The notes under the pieces are model-generated. The model was not told where the DNA came from. It did no database searches and saw only the letters and a program-made list of their open reading frames with translations. Shown one piece after another: positions 10,921 through 20,800 of a DNA stretch of 64,000 nucleotides; positions within the stretch are counted from its first letter, which is position 1, and each line of letters opens with the position of its first letter. The stretch is from Climacteris rufus (lineage: Eukaryota > Chordata > Aves > Passeriformes > Climacteridae). The stretch spans positions 1,666,465-1,730,464 of the forward strand of contig VZRZ01001217.1 of assembly GCA_013398175.1 (NCBI GenBank), in the 5' to 3' direction. The position numbers and the translations under genes are program-made.

Positions 10921-13094
10921 TCTTGTGAATGGAAAGATGAACAGCGTCGGTGCATAACACACACACTTTAATTTATAAATAAGTATCTCAGTACTTCACT
11001 CTCCATGTTATTTATCCATAAACTATACCTTAAATGGATTCAGACTCCTAGCTTTTGCTTTTTGTGTGCTCCCTGCTAGACTGCCACAGCTGTACAGCAG
11101 GCCTTAGAGACATCCCTGGTAATTCCAGCTCCAGTTCATGTTCTGGTTACTCAGTGGTGCCAGAGACACTCGGAAGACCTCAGGGCATCATTACCAGTGC
11201 CTTCTCCTGTTAGCCTAGGGATAATCACTTGCAAGTAGTTATGTGTAGGTTTGGAACTGCTGCATAACAGACTGCAAAACCACACACAACTGAAATAATC
11301 TGCTGGCATGCTAATGAACATCAACCCAGACAGTTCAAGCATCTGCATGCTCTGCTTTTTATCAGTTTCAAGTGTATTGGGTTTGGGTGTACGTGTCCCC
11401 TCAGCAAGCGCAAAACCGTACTTTTGATCTGGCACAGAAAGGCCCTTTCACCATAAAGATAAAAAGAGAAAAAAAAGGATTCCTTTTGATTCTCAATCCT
11501 TTTTCCATTATTGTTCTGATATGGATGGGAGTCACATTGTCAAGTAACAGTAGAGGATGTAGAGTGCACCCAAAGAATAAGGAACTGCAGAGCCCATCCA
11601 GCCCCCAAGCTCGTTTATTAATTTGTGTTGCTGTTTACTGATGTGTTTGGAAATCTACAGTACTATGTGATGAGCAAAGATGTTGGCTGCAACATAAAAG
11701 TGTGTCTCAGCCAACACTGTGGCTGCTGCCATGATCTCTAGAGCTGTGCTTGCAGCACAATCATCTCATTCTGACTGAATCTGTGCACTGGATAATTTAC
11801 CTTGGAGAGGTTTTTTTGCCTCTAAGAGATGCTTAATATATTAATATGTTATTAATCCAGGAAAAGTAGCATGTTTATCACTAGGTACATTAATATATGG
11901 GATTGCAGAAGAGACTATCCTGAGCTAGCCTTTTTTAATCTCATCTTCCCACTCTCATGAGAAAATGGCTACGCAGAAATTCCTTGAAGTTTCTCTTTCC
12001 TTTTCCACTTGGAATTAGCAAACACTCCATTCCCACTGCCTCATTGGCTGTGGGAAGGTGTCACTGTGATTAATTTTTTTCCCCCTTGTTTTTGTTTCTA
12101 GTGCTGGTAATAGGCCTGCAGTGCTGCATCACCACGGCAAATGCCAGAACAGCTCATCCCAGCATTTGTACGTTCAGTGAAGGGTGTCAATTAATTACTG
12201 TTCACTCACCTTGTCACAAAGACACTTCCTTTGCCCCAACAAGATGCTTTTAAGCAGCACAACAGTCTGCAAACAGCTGATAAAAACAGGATCATCAGCC
12301 TAGTAAGAATTTTGGATTTTTGGGTGTAGTGCAATTTGCTGCAAAAAAACAGAGTATAACTTCAGGGGGCGTTTAGTGTCAGAAGCAACAATTCCTAATA
12401 AAATGTTTTCTATTTATGAACTAAAATTTTCCAAATCAAGTGATCCTAAGTCCATTCCAGCAGGTGATTTAGGTGTGCAAAACAAAACTTTGGACATATG
12501 TCTGGCTAAGGGGGCTGCCTTTTGATCTTGTGTGTATAAATTCATGCCAGACATGTGCACACACAAAGCACTTACTTGCCTGTGGAAGCAAAGGAGCCAT
12601 GCTAAGGTGTGTATCTAACACCTGCCTTATCCTTTTTCCTGCCCTGATCAGGATGTTCTGGAGTTCATCCATGTCCACAGCTGAGTGGTTCTGAAGAATA
12701 AAGCACTGGTATTTGCTAAAGGCTGCTTGAGTTCCTCACTGGAGCTGGGTCTGATTTCACAGAGATAAAACTTGCTTTTTGCCCATGGTGGTGGAAGCAA
12801 TCTGGGACCCAACCCCTCTGCAGCCTTTGTGCCAGTGCAAATATTCCAAGAAGTGTACATACTAATTAGTAAGAGGATGGAGACAGTACTTGGTCTTGGA
12901 GGGGCAAGTGAGATGATTTTGGGGCTCTTTCATCTCAAAACATACAGGATCCTGTGGCTGAAAGCTGAAGGTATGGAAAACAAAACATGGGGGCTTTTTT
13001 TTTTTTTTTTAAGCAACAAGCAGTTGGGCTGTTTTCAAGGGATGTGGTAAATTGTCCTCTGTAGTCTTTAAATGAAATAGAATTTTTTTTTTAT
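10921..13094. other. Intergenic, including a candidate conserved non-coding stretch at 12030-12260
   Basis: No gene was seen. The part at about 12030-12260 carries an ATTGG box (reverse CCAAT), a long pyrimidine tract ending in TAG like a splice acceptor, and a TCAATTAATTAC homeodomain-type core. It therefore looks more like regulatory DNA than its neighbours. A run of 16 T lies at 12995-13010. Conservation cannot be tested from one sequence. Confidence 0.4.
12995..13010. repeat. Poly(T) run, 16 bases
   Basis: This is an uninterrupted T16 homopolymer. No adjacent retrotransposon body was recognised that would make it a reverse-oriented poly(A) tail. Confidence 0.9.
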
Positions 13095-13160
13095 AAGATA
13101 TTTCACTCTATTTTTTTGAGAAGATATTTAGCTCTATTTTGACCAAAAGATATTGGAGAC
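13095..13160. repeat. Degenerate tandem repeat, 26-base period
   Basis: aagatatttcactctatttt at 13095-13114 is repeated as aagatatttagctctatttt at 13121-13140 (18 of 20 identical). A third partial copy, aagatatt, begins at 13147. All three starts are 26 bases apart. Confidence 0.75.
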
Positions 13161-13899
13161 TTGTTGGGTGAAATGTTGTGGTTTTTTCATGGTCAAAATC
13201 AAACGGGATGATTGCATCATCTCTCAGACTTTAAGTGATAGACTCACCTTTAGGAAGGTGATGCTTTTGGTGTTCATTTTTTTTAATTAATGGGTGAGTT
13301 TATGTGAATCAGACAAGATAGGACACTTGTGCAACACAAGCTATGAAAAGGTGTTCCAGTTCTCTGATCCCAAACGGTGATGAGCCTCTTTATCAGGACT
13401 TCCCAATGGCTCTGGGCATTTAGGATTTTTAAGCCTCTAAGGTCCAGTAATACCTTGGTGAACGAGACTCATTAAAGCTCTGCACTGTCACCTTGTTTCT
13501 CTGACATCTCTGCTGCTGTGGCTCCATTGGATGCCTTGCTGTCTTGCTGACCCAGGGTAGGTTTGAGAGCCTAATTCCAGGCTTTGTGAGAACGGAACAT
13601 TTTTAAAGCAGCAGCCCCTCACTAATCTGCAGAGAGAAAACACGTATGACAGGCAGTGGGGATTCCATTTCTCAGGATCCAGGGTTTAAGACAGGCTTAA
13701 AGGAGTCTTATTAAAAGTGTTTTCCAGTGCATGTGGCTCCTTCTGACAGCACCCAGGTGGTTAAGAAACCAGCATTAAGAATAAAAGCCGTTTCTCTTTT
13801 CTGCACAACAAAATGGTTCAAGTGTCTGGTATTCGATTCAGAAAGGAAACCTGCAGCAGTCATGTCCCCTGAAATAAACCAACCAACATTTTGAGCTGC
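13161..13899. other. Intergenic, no feature recognised
   Basis: No exon, RNA gene or repeat could be identified. The base composition is ordinary. Confidence 0.5.
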
Positions 13900-14880
13900 C
13901 AACACTTCTGTCTATTACGTCAAGGCATTGCAAAGTTTAAAGCATAGCAAAGTAATATATATATTTTTTTTTTCAGTAATCCCAGGGTAAATATTAGGTA
14001 GACAGCATTTCTGCTTTGCGCATTAAAAGCCCGACTGAATTTGAAAAGCCTGCAAGTGCACTTTGGGGATTTCAGAAAGTGTCGTTTGACCATGAGCTAA
14101 GACCAGGAGCTGCCATTTTGCAGATGGGGCAGGAGGGAAAGGCGTTTGGCCTCATTCATAACTTCACAGCTACTGCAAATATCAGCTGATGAATATTTAT
14201 GTTATGACTGGCAGAGGCCCGAAAGGCAAACGGGGGAGGAGTGGAGGGGGAAGCTTAAGTTAGGAAAATGGTTGTCTGATCTCTGTGGGATTTCTTTACC
14301 AACACTTTCCATGCTTGAACAGTAGCTGCTGAATGAAATCATTATGTACTGAGCCCCTGTGCAGGAAAACAAGGTTTGTCAAGACTCTGTTCGTTAGCAC
14401 CTCGTACTTTGTTTGAACCTTGGACGTTTGCTGGGCCCTGTAAAGGGAAGCTTTTTTTCTTTTCAAATACTCTATAGAGTGACCAGTTTTCTTTTGTTTA
14501 GTCATGGTTTAATTAGTATTGCACTTGAATTTTAAGGAGGCAAAAGAAGCGAGAGCCATTCATCTATATAACATAACTTCAAAGTAATGTATTTCTTCAC
14601 ATTTCTATTATCTCAAATCAACCACCGAGAGGGGAAAAAGCTCAATCTCTTCCTTTTGCCTTCACCAGGCTGTAAATTAACAGCAAGAAACAACTTTCAA
14701 TAAAGCTCACCAGCATGACTTCACCGTTGGGATGGATCAAGCCCAGGAAGGAAACCGGCTGGAATAAGGAAGCACTGGAAAGCAGCAAGGGCTTAGCGAA
14801 GGGATGGTGGCTGTGGGCGGGCGGGCTGAGCCCCTTCACAGGATCACAGGCTCAGAGGTTTGGGGCTTCATGAACCGCAA
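13900..14880. promoter_or_regulatory. Candidate distal regulatory region (motif-dense, CpG-enriched shoulder)
   Basis: This stretch carries more CpG than the surrounding desert and is dense in developmental transcription-factor type motifs. An octamer-like CTGCAAAT runs into the palindromic E-box ATCAGCTGAT (14181-14190), followed by GAATATTTATG and TGGCAGAGG. A TTTAATTAG homeodomain core lies near 14510, and a doubled GGGCGG Sp-type site near 14815-14823. It leads into the CpG island at 15.3 kb. The regulatory role is inferred from motif density and CpG retention only. Confidence 0.4.
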
Positions 14881-15264
14881 ACAGAAACAAACAAGGGCAG
14901 GCAACTTCGGTTAAATACACAGTAAAAATAAAAGTGCCCACAACCAGTTGGTCACCTCAGAAAATCCTTTCCCAGGGGCTCTGCAGATTAACTAGGCTCT
15001 GCTTCAGAGAAATAAGAAAAACATGGATTTTGACTATTGTACTTCTTCAGAAAATCCCCAAACTGGGCACTAATTTGTCCACTGTTTCTCTGAGTGGTGG
15101 CTTTTCTTATATTACTTATTTAGTATAAGACACCTCTAGGCCTTTGCAAGAAGGAAAATTTCAGGAAAAACCCAGCTGCAAGAAATCACACGGAACCCTC
15201 TCTCAAACACCTTCTATTCCTTCGCACCCCGTTGGGAGATCCCTATCTGTCCCATTTACAGGAA

Positions 15265-15280
15265 CCAGCAGATGGTGCTG
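15265..15280 (+). promoter_or_regulatory. CTCF-like site at the edge of the CpG island
   Basis: CCAGCAGATGGTGCTG agrees with the CTCF core CCASYAGRKGGCRSYV at every position except one, where T stands for the C of GGCR. That change is what CpG deamination (GGCG to GGTG) would produce. It lies at the left border of the island, a common location for insulator sites. Binding is unproven. Confidence 0.35.
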
Positions 15281-15284
15281 CAAC

Positions 15285-15700
15285 ACGCCAAGTTCTTATT
15301 TCCCTGGAAAGGGAAAACTTGGGAACGACGTTCTCGGCGGTGTCTCTGCCTACCTGCAGCTCCTGAGGGAAACCCGTTCCCGCCTTCCCCTCACGGCAGC
15401 CCGGTGCAATTGCAAACGCAGTCGCTGTAGCTCCGAGCCCGCCCAAGCGCGAGTGGATGACCAGCTCTGTTATTTCCGATTATCCAAACAAATTTCTGGC
15501 GGGGAGGAGTTTTTGGGACGGAGGGGAAGGTGTCTGGGGAGGGGCGTGGAGGAGCCAAGGCACCCATAAGGCCCGGGGGCTTTGCCCTCACGGTTTTGGC
15601 GGGCTCCCCTCAGGCAACGTGGCCATCTATTCCTCTGTCGCCGCTTTCGTCGGTGCTGCGTTTGTGCCCTCAGCTCGGGATGGACGTGCCTGGGGCCTAT
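15285..15700. promoter_or_regulatory. Orphan CpG island core
   Basis: By eye there are about 29 CpG dinucleotides in 15301-15720. GC content is close to 58 percent and observed/expected CpG is roughly 0.8, which passes ordinary CpG-island thresholds. The rest of the window outside HAO1 and the LTR is strongly CpG-depleted. The enriched shoulder continues to about 16.5 kb (about 11 CpG in 16141-16480) and runs up to the assembly gap. No TATA box and no recognisable first coding exon were found. The open frames here (for example 15144-15569) are long because GC-rich DNA has few stops, and they show no family resemblance. Likely roles are a long non-coding RNA promoter or an unmethylated distal element. 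Confidence 0.75.
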
Positions 15701-16594
15701 GGAAAGGCCATTTTTTTTCTCAAAATTAAAAAAATATCTCAGTCTCCCAAGAAAGAATGATGAATTCATATGTAGCCTTCCTGCCAGCCCAGCAGGAATC
15801 TTGGGGTGCTTCCCCGCTCATGGCGCTGAGGACCACACAACTGCTGCCTCCACCACCTGCTTCCAGCCCTGTGGTCAAAACAGTGAGGAAAACCTTCCCA
15901 GAAAAAGGTTAGGAAAGAGACGGGGAATTCGGAGTGAGTTGGAGAAACACACGCCAGGCACCATTAGCAGGGCGTGCTTACATGCGGGGGGCACCGCAAA
16001 AGGGGTGAAGCAGGACCGGTGTATCTGATGCCTAACTTTTTCTACAAAAAGTTACTTGGAAAAAGGGCAACTCCTTGAAAGATTTGCCATTAATTTATGA
16101 GATTGTCCTACCAGCACCTGCGAATTGCTGAGGTGCTGTGAGGAGAAAGGGTCGGGGAGCTGCCTTCCAGCAAGCAGCAGCGAGGGAAGGCGCAAATAGG
16201 GAGACACAGATTCGGGAGGGATGCAGGACAACCCTGAGCAGCTGATTTTGTTGTACCACCGAAGTGTAAAGTTGAAAAATTATTTTGAAAGCAAAGGATG
16301 TGCCAGGAGTACTGCTGTGTCCCGCTTATGGGCGCTTGGGGCATTCTGTGTAAATTGAACTTTTTTCCCCCGTTTTTTTGTGTGGCTTAATATTGTATTA
16401 GTCAAAGGGAAGAGCAACAACACATTCGGAGTGCGGAGCCTTTTCCCTTATCCCTCTGGTACCGAACAGCACCAGAGTGAGCTGAGGACAGAAGTGAAGC
16501 CTGGCTGCTTTCTGTCTTTTTTTTTTGCTGTAATCCAAAATGTGGAGGTTATTTCAGTGTGGAGGCTGCACGTGACAAGTCCCTCAGCTGTTTT
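15701..16594. other. CpG-enriched shoulder of the island, no gene recognised
   Basis: This segment has moderately GC-rich, CpG-retaining sequence up to the assembly gap. Overlapping open frames on both strands have no recognised domains. Confidence 0.5.
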
Positions 16595-16626
16595 NNNNNN
16601 NNNNNNNNNNNNNNNNNNNNNNNNNN
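16595..16626. other. Assembly gap (32 N)
   Basis: This is a run of 32 unknown bases. Open frames that cross it contain undetermined residues and should be disregarded. The true length of missing sequence may differ from 32. Confidence 0.99.
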
Positions 16627-17670
16627 TAATTAAAAGACCCAAAACAAAATAAAACAGCAAAACAGGTGAGACAAGAAGGATAACGTGTGTGTGATTTACT
16701 GGACAGCTGGGGAGCGAGTGGAGGGGCCTTGCTGGAGCTGGAAGAAGAATTTGCATCCGGGCATATCTGGCTGTACCCAGGGGTTTGCACACTGATGCTC
16801 CACAGACTGCAGTTGCAGCTCCCAGCACTGAGTCCTCCTGCATTCCTTTCACAAGTAAGTAGCAAAACTTTTCACTGCAGGATTATTTGATCATTGTGAG
16901 TTGTGTGTGTGTGTGTAGGCTTCTGGTTGGGTTTTTTATCTGCTCAGTGGTTTTTTGGGATGGTGGTCTGTTTGTTTCTAACCAAATGCATCTAGGAAAA
17001 TGTGCCCCAGAAGAGAAGTTACTCATCTCAGAGAGGGAAAAAGGATGGAAAGACAATTACTGTGTCTTGTGACTAATACAATATGTGACTCAAAACACTA
17101 AGCAAGAGTGCTGCTGACGTGATAGCCTCATCCCCTCAACTTCAGTTCAGTCTGAGGCATCAAGCTGAAGCATGAACTAGTTTCCCTGAAGCTAGATTGC
17201 TCTGGCTTTGCATCCAAAGCCACTGCAGTTAGTCCATAACCTAGAGAAAATGGAGCTGGTTAAGTGGCTTAGTCCTGTTACAAACACAAAATTGGGAGAT
17301 CTCTGCTGCAGTCTTTATGTTTTCATTTGGCAGGTAGAAGGTGGATTTCATAAGCAGCCTCAGAGTGTCATGGCCTGTAGCCCTTCTGGAGGGTCCTGCT
17401 ATGGCTCAGGCAAAACCTGCCAAGTAATCTCACCTTTTCCTCCTTGCCAAACTCTCCTCTGCCATTCTTACGTATAATGAAATTTGGATTTCATCTCTAT
17501 GTGGAAATGGATGCTTGTGTTCCTTCTTCAGGATAAGGTGGCTGTGAGGTGGTTTTCTGTCCTTTTCTGGTGTGCTCCTCCATATTTCTACTCCAAATGG
17601 TTTGAGGAGGTAGGAATCAGGGCGTGAAAGGATGGGTCCTTGCAAGGGCTCTGCATGTGCAGGCTCTGCA
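16627..17670. other. Intergenic, no gene recognised
   Basis: The segment holds a short (TG)n microsatellite at 16902-16916. A consensus-like donor (acaaGTAAGTA) occurs at about 16851-16860, but I cannot show that it belongs to an exon. Confidence 0.5.
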
Positions 17671-17805
17671 GAATGATAGAATGGTTTGAGTTGGGAAGGG
17701 CCATAAAGACCAACTCATTCCAACCCCCCTGCCATGGGCAGGGCCACCTTCCACCAGACCAGGTTGCTCAGGACCATGTCCAGTCTGGCCTTGAGCACTT
17801 CAAGA
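17671..17805 (-). mobile_element. CR1 LINE fragment, 3' end, minus orientation
   Basis: The + strand reads gaatgatagaatggtttgag, ccatgggcagggccacctt, ccagaccaggttgctcagga and ctggccttgagcacttcaag. This is the reverse complement of the terminal part of an avian CR1. It is about 135 bases long and moderately diverged. The open frames across it (17640-17825 on + and 17715-17942 on -) arise from the repeat. Confidence 0.92.
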
Positions 17806-20800
17806 AGCTGAGCTCTGTGCAATAGTATAAATAATTTGTTTAATTTGTCCCATTTGTATTTCAGAATATAGCTGTCTGAGTGACAATAAAAATAATTATT
17901 CCATGAGAAGATTGGAAAGTTGTAGGAAAATTCAGTAAGCATCCCTGCAAACTTAAGTTTCTTTTCACTGAAGCATTAGTAGCAATTTTATTGGCTGTAT
18001 GAACTGAGGTGATTGTTCTTTTGGAACTGTCTGTGTTCTCTCCTGTGCAATGATGCACCAGTGTGGGTGATGCTCTTGCTGTTCTGTGTGTGAAGGGAGT
18101 GCAGGTGTTGCAGATACTTCCAGCACAAAATGTTTTTCAAAATTACATGTTGCAGACTTTAGTTTAAAAAAGGCAAGCAATTCAGACATAAAAAGGATGT
18201 GAATGACAGAAACATCTTACCTGAGCTTACCTCTTCCTCCCCCCAAACTGGGCATTTATGCTTTTGGGCTCTGAGCTCGAGCATGGAGCTGTTTCATTTC
18301 TTCAGGTAGCAGATCCAAAAGGAAGCGAAGCTTTAGGTAAGTAAGCATTGATTTTGTTGTGGAAACCATGTGGCAGCATGTTGGAGAAAGTGCCTTTAAA
18401 GAGTGTGGGCTGGATCATCCTGCCTGTGGCAGAGCTGCCGAGCTCCTCAGCCTGGGGTTAAAGGGGTTGTGGGCTGACAGGACAAACCAAAGGTGAGCAA
18501 GCCCACCTGTGAGCTGATGTTGCCTGGAAAAATGTGCTCCAAAATGTCTTGTGACTGTTTTCAGGCTTACTTCAGAGCCAGTCACAGGATGTAACATCAT
18601 GTTCGTGTGACTCTTGTAGCATTGTACTGCTCTAGACGATGTTTTTTTAATGAAGAATCATTTCCCAAAATACAGTCGTGCCGTGTTTTGCACCAGGGTG
18701 GCAAATACTGCTTTGTTTGTCAACTATGGTGTGTGCTGAGGATGGCAGGATTCATTGTCCAACAGGTAAGAATTTAATATGTCCGTAGTTTAGCTTTAAA
18801 AAAACCCCTGTATTCTATGTTCAAAAGTCTCTTGAGAATGGTAATATTTGCATGACCTTTCAGAGGTAGTTAAGAGGTAGATTAGGCTTCTAACATCTTA
18901 GCAGATTTGGCCATAGTTTTGTGCAGTCAATTTAAAAGAAAAAATAAACTGTAGTTGTGATTTTATTTCTGATTTCAGGGAAACTTATTTTTATACCTTG
19001 TTTGGGGATGTGACAAGCACAGTTGTTACCCCTGAAAGTGGACAAAAGCAAAGCAGATGAAACCCATGGACTTTAGGAGATCACAGTGTACCCTCCCACC
19101 CAGAAAAGTCCTGAGTGGTTTGAGGTTTTATTACAGACTTTTTCTAGAGCTTGGGGTAGATTCATGTTTAAGTGGAAGCCCAGCAAGGCCACAGCCAGGT
19201 GTTAGGATGTGGCATGGGTGACTCAGTAGGTGGTACACTTCCTTCTCCATCAACATTGAATAAGTGTCCTTTGTGGTAATGGATGGGTTGCTCTTGGCTG
19301 ACTTGGGGAAAAAACGAGGTCACTACTAAGGGTTTGGTACTTATCCAAAGGTCCCCTGTCCTCTGGGAAGGACAGATATTATTCAGGCTGTTCAGTTGTG
19401 GCATGGCTGGGAAGTTGTGGGTCTGGGAAGTGAGAACTGGGTTTAATTGTGTCTCTGAGCTGTGCTTTTGAGCTGAAAAGGGCCAGCGTGGGTGGTGCTG
19501 CCATTCCAAGTCCCCTGGTGCTCCAGTGCTCAAACCCTGTATAGGGGCAGAGGAAAAGTCCTTTCAACTCTCAGAGGTGCCCCAGCAGCAAACTTCCAGA
19601 TACAGGGATAAAACTGTATATCCTACAGTTTTGAACCTCTCTGAAACCTGCCAGGGCTCACAAATGACCAAAGCATGCATAAGTTCTGTTCTGCTTTAAA
19701 TGTGAAAAAAAAAAAGGAAGAATCACATCTTGGAGCAGTAAAAATGTTTTTTTTCACCTTAAAGGTTGTTATTTCAGAGGATATTTTCATAGTGACTAAA
19801 AAAGAAACTGGAAATCCCATATTATTTCTCCTTCCCTCCCTCAGCCAGGCCCTTTCTGTGCCCAGAATTTTATCTGGTGTGAGCAAAAGGCTCCCTGGGT
19901 AGAGTGAGAGATGTTTGGAGGAAGCATTTAGGTGGTGTCTGCCACCTGGCCCGAGTGCAGCTGCTTGGCTGCTGAGATGGCATATCCATTGTGGATGGCA
20001 CAGCTAGGGGTTTTCTTTTCCAAACCCTGCTTTAAGGAACAGAGGGGGAAAATATTAGAGAATTTAGTTATAAAATGGGGAGAATGGTACTTCTGAAGGA
20101 AGCACATCAGGGACAGAAAAGTATAGAAACAGCTCAGTGCATGTTCCCACAAACAGAAAGACAGTAAGATCCAGAGTTGTTTCTCTTTGGGTACAGCTGG
20201 ACCTTGAGCATGGGATTAAACAGCAAAATTTGGAGTCCTGACAAAATGAAACTGCTTTTCTGAGTTCACTTCATATTTTAAATCTGCTTTTTTTGCAGCC
20301 ACAGAAACAAAATAACCGCTATGATAAACTTTGTGCAGCAGCTTTACAGCAAATGCCACCTTCTGTATCTGCAGAGTTCCTGTTTGTAGGCTCTTGCTAA
20401 TGTGAGAAAGATCACACTACTTTTCTGTGTAAGGGTTTGAGTATCAGTGCCTGTCAAGATTACAGAAGATAGATCTTTTTTCTTCCTGTGGAAATGGCAT
20501 CTACTTTTTTTTTTACTACGTTGACTTCTTATGTGGGATTACATAGTGTTATGTAAGTTTCAGTAAAAGGTATTGTGTCTTTCTGAATGCTTCTGTGGCC
20601 TTACTGGTGTTTCAGTACAAATCTAGATATTCTAAATGTTTGTGTTACCAATGGGAGTTACATCCTTTACCTCTGTAGGGACCTTTGAGAACCCTATTAG
20701 GTCCCTACCTGTGCTTAAACAATTTTGAAAAGCTAATCCTTAACCTCTCTCCAAGCACCTCATTTGCATTTTTTCTTTAGGAAGATCCTTCTGGCAGGAG

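Noticed and set aside
15144..16028. Long overlapping frames on both strands in the CpG island
   Set aside because: GC-rich DNA lacks stops. Frames on opposite strands are equally long and none resembles a known protein.
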